Source of the DNA: Geobacter sp.
Lineage (GTDB): Bacteria > Desulfobacterota > Desulfuromonadia > Geobacterales > Pseudopelobacteraceae
DNA: 64,000 bases
NCBI GenBank assembly: GCA_003574895.1
Contig: PJFB01000001.1
Location: 558,001 to 622,000 of the forward strand
Reading direction: 5' to 3'
Shown here: piece by piece, positions 48,360 to 56,346 of the stretch
Layout: the number at the start of each line of letters is the position of its first letter
Numbering within the stretch: position 1 is the stretch's first letter
Program-made: the position numbers and the translations under genes
Notes under the pieces: generated by a model
What the model was told of the DNA's origin: nothing
What the model saw: the letters and a program-made list of their open reading frames with translations, nothing else
The model's database searches: none

Positions 48360-49634
48360 TCACGTTTTAAGCGCGTTATTCATCTTCCAGAGTGATGTGA
48401 TTCCAATCCAAAGTACCAATCCCTGGGCAATTGCAAGAGAGCAGAACCATGCCCAGGTTCCAAAAAAATGAATACCAGGGAGCCCCAGAACTATCGACAA
48501 AACAAGAATTTTCATATTAAGTGGATACACTTTTTCCTGTTGGCCACTGACGACAAGATATCCCGTAACCATTGGGCCAAATACAGCAAGTAAAATAAGT
48601 AAAATTCCCCACCAGACTAATTTGCCGTATCCATATGACTCGCTACCAAAAATGAATCTAGTAAAAGAATCTCCGGTAAGCGCAACCACGAGACAGAAAA
48701 AGAGAGCTCCAGCAAAATAAATACACACCACAGCTTTCATCATACTCCAATAGGCTGAACGATCAATATGATAGAGTTTCGCAAGACGAGGATATGCAGC
48801 GGTATGCGTTAACAAACAGGCGCTTGAAACCGCACTTACAATGCGTTCGACGGCACTATAGGCCCCCGCAGCCTGTGAATTAAGCAATAATCCTATGATA
48901 ATTGGTCCTGAAAAAGTATATAAGGACGAGGTAAGTTGGGAAAAAAATATTAACCACCCATCTCGTAAATATAGTAAAGCCTCTCGACTATTGAAGCCAC
49001 CAGACATGGTTCGCATCATGCTCATGGTGATAAGGAATGTGCCCAAGCCAGTTAATATTGAACCGATAGTTAGCGATGAAAGAGCAACGATACTGTCTGC
49101 AGCTGTGACAACAAAACCAAATCCGATTATGAGGGATACAATAACAGCAAAGACTGATACTGCAGAAACCAACATGAAACGGCCAATTGCCTGTAAATAC
49201 CAACCGGCATGAAAAACCGAACCGAAAGGCAGCATGGAATAAAGCAAAAAACTTAGTAGTGAAAGTTTTGAAGTGCGTAGTACTAATGCACACACTAAGC
49301 TAACTGTAAAAACCAGCATAAACAATAATAATTTTACTAAAAATACGTTCGCGAAGACTGATTTACCGCATGCTTCCGTGCTGTTTTCGGCAAGATATTT
49401 GGGCCCGGTTAGGTGGAAAGCATATTGTACAACAATTGCCGCATAATTAGCCCATGATAATCCGATTGCAATATCACCAAATGATGAGAGCCCTATAGTT
49501 TTAATAAAATGAGGGATTAGAAAAAGAGGGATTAACCCACTTGCTGCAAATTGAATAACAAGTAAGGCATTATTGAACAAAAGTGATTTAAGCAATTCTG
49601 ACAACCTTCCCGTTACATCAATAGTGGGCAACAT
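48360..49634 (-). CDS. wzx: Polysaccharide flippase (Wzx/MATE-like)
   Basis: 424 residues with about 12 predicted membrane helices and the oligosaccharide-flippase layout (PFLIPHFIKTIGLSSFGDIAI-like start, positions about 35-60; central GPIIIGLLLNSQAAGAYSAVERI). It would flip undecaprenyl-linked oligosaccharide units across the inner membrane for Wzy-dependent assembly. No Wzy polymerase or WaaL ligase was recognised in the window. AT-rich. Confidence 0.87.
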   Translation of the reverse strand: MLPTIDVTGRLSELLKSLLFNNALLVIQFAASGLIPLFLIPHFIKTIGLSSFGDIAIGLSWANYAAIVVQYAFHLTGPKYLAENSTEACGKSVFANVFLVKLLLFMLVFTVSLVCALVLRTSKLSLLSFLLYSMLPFGSVFHAGWYLQAIGRFMLVSAVSVFAVIVSLIIGFGFVVTAADSIVALSSLTIGSILTGLGTFLITMSMMRTMSGGFNSREALLYLRDGWLIFFSQLTSSLYTFSGPIIIGLLLNSQAAGAYSAVERIVSAVSSACLLTHTAAYPRLAKLYHIDRSAYWSMMKAVVCIYFAGALFFCLVVALTGDSFTRFIFGSESYGYGKLVWWGILLILLAVFGPMVTGYLVVSGQQEKVYPLNMKILVLSIVLGLPGIHFFGTWAWFCSLAIAQGLVLWIGITSLWKMNNALKT

Positions 49635-49700
49635 ACGAAAATATATCGGAAACCCGTAGGATTAACTCCGCTTTTGATCCATGAGACGTATTGACCTGTC

Positions 49701-50564
49701 CTATCCGCCATATATCCCCCACCCCACCATCAGCACCCAAAGAAGGCCAACGATAAAAAGCGGCAAATCCCTGGTCAGGGATTCGGTCGGATCGCCGCCG
49801 CTGCCTGACTGGACTCTGAGAATATAACGCAGCAATCCAAAACAGCAGAGAGGCACCGAGTAAAGGAGGGAATCGGATTGCCGCGAGATGACATACATGG
49901 TGTAGGTGACCAGCACTGAGCCACCGGTCATGTACATGGCTCCTTCCAGATAGCCTTCAGGGTACGCGTTCAGTGCCTTGCGGTGATCGGCGGCATTGCC
50001 GCCCAATCGATACTTCTCACTGAGACGTTTGCCAGTACTGAGGAAAATCGACAGAAGGAAGACGCTCAGAAACAGCCATTCGGAAATTTGGATATTAAAA
50101 ACTGCGCCGCCGGCTTCCAGCCTGAGCAAAAATCCGGCAGAGATGCAGAATATGTCTATGAGGGCGAACTGTTTCAGGCAGCAGGAATAGGCGACCGACA
50201 GCAGCACGTAAGCGGCGAGGTACAGCAAAAAAGTCATGGAAATCGAATAAGCCGCTACAATGGCACAGATTCCCAGAATCACTGCCAGCACGCTTGCGCC
50301 GGCAACGGAAATCTTGCCGGAAGGGAGGGGGCGGGACTTTTTATCGGGGTGGCAGCTGTCCGTGTTGCGGTCGCTGATATCGTTGAGTATATAGGTGGCA
50401 CTTGACGCCATGCAGAATGAAAACAACGGCAGAAATCCGCGCAATGCTAAACCGGGTTGGAACATCGCTCCCCCCAGAAAAGGGGGAAAGTAGATCATCA
50501 GGTTCTTCAGCCATTGGATCGGCCGCAAAATTTTGAAATAGGGCACAGGTTTAATCACGAGCAC
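49701..50564 (-). CDS. UbiA-family polyprenyl-phosphate phosphoribosyltransferase-like protein
   Basis: 287 residues with about eight to nine membrane helices. Active-site motif 1 is NDISDRNTDSCHPDKKSRPL (Asn-Asp-x-x-Asp-x3-Asp type) and the second Asp-rich site is in STGKRLSEKYRL. Pattern and start (ILRPIQWLKNLMIYFPPFLGG) fit decaprenyl-phosphate phosphoribosyltransferase (mycobacterial Rv3806c), which makes the precursor of D-arabinofuranose donors. The partner epimerase genes dprE1 and dprE2 are not here. GTG start; its base composition is like the core genome rather than the AT-rich island. Confidence 0.82.
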   Translation of the reverse strand: MLVIKPVPYFKILRPIQWLKNLMIYFPPFLGGAMFQPGLALRGFLPLFSFCMASSATYILNDISDRNTDSCHPDKKSRPLPSGKISVAGASVLAVILGICAIVAAYSISMTFLLYLAAYVLLSVAYSCCLKQFALIDIFCISAGFLLRLEAGGAVFNIQISEWLFLSVFLLSIFLSTGKRLSEKYRLGGNAADHRKALNAYPEGYLEGAMYMTGGSVLVTYTMYVISRQSDSLLYSVPLCCFGLLRYILRVQSGSGGDPTESLTRDLPLFIVGLLWVLMVGWGIYGG

Positions 50565-50605
50565 TCATAACTTAAGGCGCTATCGGCATTTGGGGTACCG
50601 GTGCG

Positions 50606-51445
50606 CTAGATTTCAAACTCCCTGGTTTCTTCCAGCAGCGCCAACAGTTCGGCCACCTGAAAATCGCCGATATCAAGGATTTCAGCCTCAGTTGTGGCAC
50701 CCAGGGCCAATTCCGGCTCGTGTTTGAGCCCAAGCCCGACAGAATGGCTGGCCTGGTTGACGAAACGGACTATAGCCAGCATCTTGTTGACGGTATCCCA
50801 TTGCTCGGCATGATGATATTTTATGACATCGCAATACATGGCCGGGAAATTCCAGTGCTGCATCAAACGGTACCCCTGCTCCACGTGCATTGCCTCGAAA
50901 ATCTCCATGATCAGTTCATCATCGAACATGGAGCTTATTACGCCGGCATTCACGAGTCGCTCGATTGACTTGAGCAGGTAAAGCTTGCCGACATCATGCA
51001 GCAATGCGGCAAGGTAATTCTCATCGGCGGCACCGCGCATGCCGCAGGTAATGGCCACCCAGCGGGCGCCGAGTGCCGTACCATGGCTATGCTGCCAGAG
51101 CGCCTTCATGTAACGGTCAAGGGCAGGATTGGAAGAGGCATGGGTAGCGGCCTGAGAAGCGGCAATAGCAATGTTGATCACCTGCTGAGCCCCCAGGCGT
51201 ATGACCGCCTCCTTGATGGTGGCAACCTTGGTCCGTCCCATATACATGGGAGAATTGGCCATTTTGAGCATCTGACTGGCCAAGGCCATATCCTCGTTGG
51301 CAACCTGCGCCACATCGTCCACTGTAAAATCGTAATTAGACAGCATGCGCTGAAGCTTGAGCGCAACAGGATGAAATATGGGCAGCTCGATGGGCTGTGA
51401 TGCCAGCAGCTTTCTGACTGTTTCAGGAATTAAGGTAGACGGCAT
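50606..51445 (-). CDS. HDOD domain protein
   Basis: 279 residues forming one HDOD domain: LPIFHPVALKLQRMLSN, ASQMLKMANSPMYMGRTKVATI and LGAQQVINIAIA are typical, and AALLHDVGKLYLL and EAMHVEQGY retain HD-like residues. HDOD proteins take part in signalling, often with cyclic-di-GMP or chemotaxis pathways; no enzymatic activity can be assumed. Ribosome site GGAGAAAA. Same strand as the neighbouring DUF815 operon but separated by 136 bases. Confidence 0.87.
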   Translation of the reverse strand: MPSTLIPETVRKLLASQPIELPIFHPVALKLQRMLSNYDFTVDDVAQVANEDMALASQMLKMANSPMYMGRTKVATIKEAVIRLGAQQVINIAIAASQAATHASSNPALDRYMKALWQHSHGTALGARWVAITCGMRGAADENYLAALLHDVGKLYLLKSIERLVNAGVISSMFDDELIMEIFEAMHVEQGYRLMQHWNFPAMYCDVIKYHHAEQWDTVNKMLAIVRFVNQASHSVGLGLKHEPELALGATTEAEILDIGDFQVAELLALLEETREFEI

Positions 51446-51581
51446 ATGGGGGTTTTCTCCTTGTTCAGATTCGACTCAGGATAACAGGCGTTGCAACTCA
51501 TGCTTGTTTTTTCCCAAAGGGCCGAAAAGCAAAAATCAATATATCATTTTCTGCATTGTAATAACATAAATCATTAAAACA

Positions 51582-52460
51582 TCAGCGCCGTTTATTTCCG
51601 TTTCGCTTGAGCAGGCCGAGGTGGCCCTCAAGGTCATCGATGAATTGCCGGGCTGAACGCCCGCTACGCCTGGCAGTATACAAACACCATTTCAATGCTT
51701 TATCGCGTAATTCTTCATCTGACACAGAAAGCCCGCGTCGAGCCGCGTAATTGCGGACGACAGCCAGGTATTCTTCCTGATCCAGGCCGTAGAATCCAAG
51801 AGACAGCCCGAAACGATCCGAAAGCGCCAACTTCTCGCCCACTGCCTCCTCTGGATGTATCTCGTCATCGTTGCGGGTATCCCGCGCTTTTTCCGGCATC
51901 AGATGACGACGGTTGGAGGTGGCATAAATGAGCACATTGGAAGGGCGCTCTTCTATGTCGCCGTCCAGCAGAGTCTTCAGCGCGCGAAAATCACCCTCAC
52001 CTTCGTCAAAGGACAGGTCATCGCAGAACAGAATGAAGTAAAACGGTGCGCCGCGCAGTTGAGTCGTAATTTGCGGCAACGACATTATGTCCCACCGTTT
52101 CAATTCGATGATCCGCAGCCCTTTTTTCGCAAAAGGCTTAAGTAACCCCTTGACCAGGGACGACTTGCCGCAGCCGCGCTCGCCCCAGAGCAGGACGTTG
52201 TTGGCCGGCAATCCCTCGACGAACTGGGTCGTGTTTCGGATTACATCTTCACGGATATCGTCAATCCCCACCAGGTCCATGAGGTCAAAGAGATGCGGAT
52301 GGCTGACCGGCACCAACTTTCCCGCCTCCCCTGCCCGCTCCCAGCGGAAAGCAAGATTGTGCTTGAAATCCGGAGGAGTTGGGGCAGCGGGAGCCAACCG
52401 GTCGACCAGACCTTCAATTCTTTCAAGTAAAAGATTAAACTTATCAGTTGAACTATTCAT
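51582..52460 (-). CDS. DUF815 family AAA-type ATPase
   Basis: 292 residues. Walker A is LLWGERGCGKSSLVKGLL (about 94-111) and Walker B-like FILFCDDLSFDEGEGDF; sensor and arginine-type residues follow (YATSNRRHL). The family is widely conserved and uncharacterised. It lies 18 bases downstream of the small Cys-tail protein and in line with the M29 aminopeptidase operon. A chaperone- or loader-like role is only a guess. Confidence 0.88.
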   Translation of the reverse strand: MNSSTDKFNLLLERIEGLVDRLAPAAPTPPDFKHNLAFRWERAGEAGKLVPVSHPHLFDLMDLVGIDDIREDVIRNTTQFVEGLPANNVLLWGERGCGKSSLVKGLLKPFAKKGLRIIELKRWDIMSLPQITTQLRGAPFYFILFCDDLSFDEGEGDFRALKTLLDGDIEERPSNVLIYATSNRRHLMPEKARDTRNDDEIHPEEAVGEKLALSDRFGLSLGFYGLDQEEYLAVVRNYAARRGLSVSDEELRDKALKWCLYTARRSGRSARQFIDDLEGHLGLLKRNGNKRR

Positions 52461-52478
52461 ATTATAAACACAATTATA

Positions 52479-52880
52479 TCAACACCCACAGCCGCAGTTA
52501 TGACACACTTTTTTGAATTCGCTGGAAGGCTCAATGGTCTCTGGGGCAAAAGCGATCCGGAAAATTGCGCTCTTGATATCCTCCAGGATATCAAGATTCT
52601 CACTCTTGCCGATAATATGACCGACACAATGCTTGCAATTACCGTCCTCGCTGGATGAAATCTTGACAACATTGAGCAGGTCGCCATAACTGTTGATCTT
52701 GATCACTGCATCGCGATTGCGCACCTTTTTCAAGGAAACCCCCAATTTCCTGGTTTCCTTGGCCAAGCCGTCAAAAAATTTCTGAAAGGCGTCATCATCG
52801 AAATCTATAAACCAATCGCGCCTGACATGTTCCTGGTTCAGGATCGTAACCGTTATCTGTTTCAAAACCTTATATGCCAT
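52479..52880 (-). CDS. Uncharacterised small protein with CHNCGCGC tail
   Basis: 133 residues. Alternating alpha/beta sequence, with HCVGHIIG in the middle and a C-terminal KKVCHNCGCGC that packs four Cys and one His into eight residues, suited to metal or Fe-S binding or to recognition by a partner. The ATG at 52880 follows GAGAGG; the ORF extension begins at a GTG nine bases earlier. It is between the 176-residue protein and the DUF815 ATPase. I do not recognise a family. Confidence 0.68.
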   Translation of the reverse strand: MAYKVLKQITVTILNQEHVRRDWFIDFDDDAFQKFFDGLAKETRKLGVSLKKVRNRDAVIKINSYGDLLNVVKISSSEDGNCKHCVGHIIGKSENLDILEDIKSAIFRIAFAPETIEPSSEFKKVCHNCGCGC

Positions 52881-52897
52881 CGTCTGCACCTCTCAAT

Positions 52898-53428
52898 CTA
52901 ATTTGACAGGCCCTTTAGCGGGCACTCTGCCTCCCATTCCTGGTAACCGTCACCTGAAATCGAGATAAAACGTTCGATGCGCTGCCGATAATACTCAACC
53001 TGGGCGACCTCATCCTCGATAAACGTCAGCTCGCTTTCGCTTATGAGGTGGCTGACCCTGAGAAAGCGGTACAACTCACCGATGGCAGCCAAGTGACGCT
53101 CCAGGGTTGCCATCTCCGGGTCCAGAGTGCTGACGATAAACCAGTTTGCCGCAAAACGCCTGACAACGCCCGGCTCCGGTCGCACAACATTTTGGCGGGC
53201 AAAATCCAGCAGATAGTCTCTGAGATAATAGTCTGCGCTGTAGGCCAGATCCGATGCCTGCTGCGGCGTAAGGCCGCTGGCCTGCAAATGCTGGTAAAAA
53301 CGCTGCAGCAGGGCTTGGCAACGCTCATCCACACGGATTTCCTCTTCAATGGTGGCAAAATCGAAATCGTCGTGTTCAAACTCAACTTCAGGGTGTTTCT
53401 CATCGGTCATAAAGGCACGTTCCATCAT
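52898..53428 (-). CDS. Uncharacterised acidic helical protein
   Basis: 176 residues, acidic N-terminus (EVEFEHDDFDFATIEEEI) and helical core with no signal or membrane segment. It starts inside the end of the aminopeptidase gene (TGA/ATG overlap), indicating translational coupling. Two consecutive ATGs (53428 and 53425) are possible starts. No known motif was seen. Confidence 0.65.
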   Translation of the reverse strand: MMERAFMTDEKHPEVEFEHDDFDFATIEEEIRVDERCQALLQRFYQHLQASGLTPQQASDLAYSADYYLRDYLLDFARQNVVRPEPGVVRRFAANWFIVSTLDPEMATLERHLAAIGELYRFLRVSHLISESELTFIEDEVAQVEYYRQRIERFISISGDGYQEWEAECPLKGLSN

Positions 53429-54531
53429 TCAGTCGGATTCAATTCCAGTAAATCTTTGTAGACAAACCAGCCATTTTTCTGGATCAGGACGTCGTCGAAC
53501 CAGATCTCGCCACCATCGGTGAGCAGGCGCACCATATCCCAGTGAACCGCGGAGCGGTTGCCGTTGTCGCACTCGTCATAGGCCTGTCCTGGGGTAAAAT
53601 GGATCGAGCCGAAGATCTTTTCGTCAAAAAGGATATTGCGCATGGGCTGACGGATGCCGGGGTTGATCCCCAGGGAGAACTCGCCCACGTAACGGGCACC
53701 ATCGTCGGTGTCCAGGATCTTGTTGAGCGATGCGCTCATGCCTGCCTCCGCGGTTGCCTTGACTATCCTGCCGTCCTTGAACTCCAGGCGGACGCCGTTA
53801 TACTCCTTACCCTGATAGATGCTGGGGCAGTTGTAGGTGATGTGCCCCTGAACCGAATCCCTGACCGGAGCGGTGAACACCTCGCCATCCGGCATGTTCA
53901 AACGGCCGTCGCACTTGATTCCTGGCAGGCCTTCGATACTGAAGCAAAGATCGGTATCCGGTGCCGCAACACGCACCTTCCTGGTCTTGTCGATCAGCTT
54001 TTTGAGCTTGTCCTGCTTCCTGGACTCCTTGTTCCAGTCGATGCAGCAGGCTGAAAAGAGATAATCCTCGTACTCGTCCAGGCTCATCCTGGCTTCCTGG
54101 GCAGCTGAATGCGTCGGGTAGCGGGTCACCACCCATCGAGTATGCTTGACCCGCTGGTCAACCAGCGGCTTGGTGAGTTTCTGATAGGCCACCATCGCTT
54201 CCTGGCGTGCGTTTGCCATGACCATGGAGTTGTTACCGGCGGCAATTCCTATATAAACGGTCAATTGCTTGTAAAAGTCCATCTTGTGCTGGGGGAAATA
54301 CCCCAGCTGTTTTTTGTTTGCCAGATCATAGAAGTAACGATCTATCTCCGATGAAGAGAAGCTGTACTCCACGTATTGGGCTCCCCGCTTGAGGCAGAGT
54401 GCATAAAGTTCCTTCACCAACGGCGCGGCCTCCAGGCCAGCGGCATTGATCAGGACAATGTCACCTTTTTTGACCCGGGTTGAATAATCGACCAGGATCT
54501 CGGCGAACTGGACAACTCGTGGGTCTTTCAT
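53425..54531 (-). CDS. Aminopeptidase, M29 family
   Basis: 368 residues with features of thermophilic-type metallo-aminopeptidases (AmpS, AmpT): GEVFTAPVRDSVQGHI with a metal-ligand Glu, GEFSLGINPGI, FDEKIFGSIHFTPGQAY (metal-binding His) and the C-terminal VHWDMVRLLTDGGEIWFDDVLI. It would release N-terminal amino acids using two metal ions. First gene of a run with two small unknown genes and the DUF815 ATPase. Confidence 0.92.
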   Translation of the reverse strand: MKDPRVVQFAEILVDYSTRVKKGDIVLINAAGLEAAPLVKELYALCLKRGAQYVEYSFSSSEIDRYFYDLANKKQLGYFPQHKMDFYKQLTVYIGIAAGNNSMVMANARQEAMVAYQKLTKPLVDQRVKHTRWVVTRYPTHSAAQEARMSLDEYEDYLFSACCIDWNKESRKQDKLKKLIDKTRKVRVAAPDTDLCFSIEGLPGIKCDGRLNMPDGEVFTAPVRDSVQGHITYNCPSIYQGKEYNGVRLEFKDGRIVKATAEAGMSASLNKILDTDDGARYVGEFSLGINPGIRQPMRNILFDEKIFGSIHFTPGQAYDECDNGNRSAVHWDMVRLLTDGGEIWFDDVLIQKNGWFVYKDLLELNPTE

Positions 54532-54601
54532 CCCTGTTTCCTTTCAGTACGTTAAACATTAAACTTTCCGGCAGATTACATAGACACAGTCAATTGCAGT
54601 T

Positions 54602-54646
54602 TTGCCTTTTCCAGCAACTCTGCTATCCTGCTGAGAATAATTATTC
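54602..54646 (+). promoter_or_regulatory. Possible dut promoter and operator-like palindrome
   Basis: TTGCCT (54602-54607) and TATCCT (54624-54629) are spaced by 16 bases, a modest sigma-70 match. A perfect 12-base palindrome, GAATAATTATTC, follows at 54635-54646, close to the expected transcript start, and might bind a dimeric regulator. Confidence 0.38.
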
Positions 54647-54673
54647 CATGCAACTCTAACTACGGGAATTTAC

Positions 54674-55138
54674 ATGAATAGACACAAAATTGAAACCAAA
54701 ATCATAAACCCTCTCATTGGAACCAGCATTCCGCTCCCGACCTACGCCACTCGCGGCTCGGCCGCCATGGACCTGCGAGCCTGCCTGGAGGCGCCGCTCC
54801 GGGTAAACCCAGGCGAGACAGTATTGATCCCCAGCGGCATCGCCATCAGCATCCATGATCCGGGACTGGTGGCACTGCTGGTACCCCGCTCAGGCTTGGG
54901 GATAAAGCACGGCATAGTATTGGCAAACACGATTGGCGTGATCGATTCGGACTATCAAGGCGAGATAGGCATCGGCATTCATAATCGCGGCACCTCCTCC
55001 TATACCATCGAACCGGGCGAGCGCATCTGCCAGATGATGTTTGTGCCGGTAATACAAGCCACTTTGACCGTAGTTGGGGAGTTCAGTCTGGAAAGTAGCC
55101 GCGGAGCTGGCGGATTTGGCCATACTGGAAAACACTGA
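54674..55138 (+). CDS. dut: Deoxyuridine 5'-triphosphate nucleotidohydrolase
   Basis: 154-residue homotrimeric dUTPase. The five family motifs are visible: RGSAAMDLRA, PRSGLGIKHG, GVIDSDYQGEIGIGIHNRG, GERICQMMFVPV and RGAGGFGHTGKH. It hydrolyses dUTP to dUMP, which limits uracil in DNA and provides dTMP precursor. Divergent from the aminopeptidase operon. Confidence 0.97.
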   Translation: MNRHKIETKIINPLIGTSIPLPTYATRGSAAMDLRACLEAPLRVNPGETVLIPSGIAISIHDPGLVALLVPRSGLGIKHGIVLANTIGVIDSDYQGEIGIGIHNRGTSSYTIEPGERICQMMFVPVIQATLTVVGEFSLESSRGAGGFGHTGKH

Positions 55139-55226
55139 ATCTCTGTGACAGGCCAGCAAGTGCAAACCAACTGATTTTTCACAATCGCAATCCCATCACC
55201 ACAGAAATTTGCCTTGCTGACGCACG

Positions 55227-55278
55227 CATGTAACCTGACTCTGCTTTACTTCACGTAAACAGCAGAGGAGGTTACATG
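55227..55278 (+). promoter_or_regulatory. Hairpin enclosing the ribosome site and start codon of the hydrolase gene
   Basis: Inverted repeat of about 21 base pairs around a five-base loop (TTCAC). The paired blocks are CATGTAACCT/AGGTTACATG, CTCTGCT/AGCAGAG and TTAC/GTAA, separated by a small internal loop and a two-base bulge. The right arm contains the GGAGG ribosome site and the ATG start of the hydrolase gene. In RNA this would hide the start; in DNA it could be an operator. Confidence 0.7.
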
Positions 55279-56346
55279 AAACCTGTTACGGCAGCTGCAA
55301 AGGATGTTCACCCGGTAATTGTATCGGCAGCGACCATCGCATGTGGATTCATGCGTTCAATGACGATCAAGCCCTATACCACCAAGCTCCGCCAACGTGA
55401 ATTCGAACTATTGAGAAATTGCCGGAACCCACCCGTTGTCCGCTGCCAAGTTTTTCGTGAAAAGGGCTTGGGCACCATGCCAACCATAGTAATTGGCGGT
55501 TTTGTACCCGATGCAACCGAAACAGTGGAATTTCAGCGTCCCCTGCTGCGACGATACGGCAATATCTATTATCTCAATTATCCCCGCCACGGTTTTTCGG
55601 CCGAGATGTTCAGCGCCCAACTGGCCGACCTGATCGACGACATCCATCATCAGGGGATGAAGCCGCTAATCATGAGCATAAGTTTCGGTTCCGGCATTCT
55701 TCTGCACTTTCTGAAACATGCCGCCGAGAATATTCATGAGAAAATTCGCGGCTTGGTGCTGGCGAGTCCGGTGATCTGCACCGATGACCTGATCCGCCCA
55801 TCAGGGCTGAAAAGGGCCGGGATACGGTTCCTGGAGAGCAGCCTGCAGAAAATCATCAATGCCGATCCACAGCGGCAAGATGACCTGGAAAAACAGGTGG
55901 AACGTTCTCGACGCTGCTTTCAGGCCCTGTTTGCCGCCGGAGCCGAAAACCGGGTCTTGAACAGCCGGCATCTGGCCATTCGCAGCAAGATCATGGAGGT
56001 GCTGGCCCGTACCTCGGCCATGGGTGGGTATGAGCGCGTCAAGGCGCTACGTGACCTGGAATTTCCGGACAGAGGTTGGTCACTATTCTCAGGGCCGGTG
56101 CTGACGCTTTTGGCCGAAAACGAACAGGACATCCTGGTCCCCACCTCGCCTACCCTTGCCCTGTTCACCATGCCGGAACGCTATGGTGAATTGTTCCCAA
56201 ACTGCCGGGTAAAAAAAGTGCTCACGAAACTGGCCGGTGACAGGGTGCCCCATGCCTCGCTGATCTTCCATCACGATGCCTACAACCCACTCCTGGAAAG
56301 CTGGTACGATAAACTCTCTCAACCGCTTCTGCAGATCGCAGTCTGA
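55276..56346 (+). CDS. Putative alpha/beta hydrolase paired with GH3 protein
   Basis: 356 residues, no signal peptide. SISFGSGILLHF resembles a nucleophile elbow (Ser in Ser-x-Gly context, not a classic G-x-S-x-G). ENEQDILVPTSPT could give the acid, and HASLIFHHDAYNPLLESW the His. About 60 N-terminal residues have no match I know. The stop overlaps the GH3 start (TGATG), so the two proteins probably function together, perhaps hydrolase and adenylating ligase for the same acid. The start codon and GGAGG site lie in a large hairpin. Confidence 0.66.
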   Translation: MKPVTAAAKDVHPVIVSAATIACGFMRSMTIKPYTTKLRQREFELLRNCRNPPVVRCQVFREKGLGTMPTIVIGGFVPDATETVEFQRPLLRRYGNIYYLNYPRHGFSAEMFSAQLADLIDDIHHQGMKPLIMSISFGSGILLHFLKHAAENIHEKIRGLVLASPVICTDDLIRPSGLKRAGIRFLESSLQKIINADPQRQDDLEKQVERSRRCFQALFAAGAENRVLNSRHLAIRSKIMEVLARTSAMGGYERVKALRDLEFPDRGWSLFSGPVLTLLAENEQDILVPTSPTLALFTMPERYGELFPNCRVKKVLTKLAGDRVPHASLIFHHDAYNPLLESWYDKLSQPLLQIAV

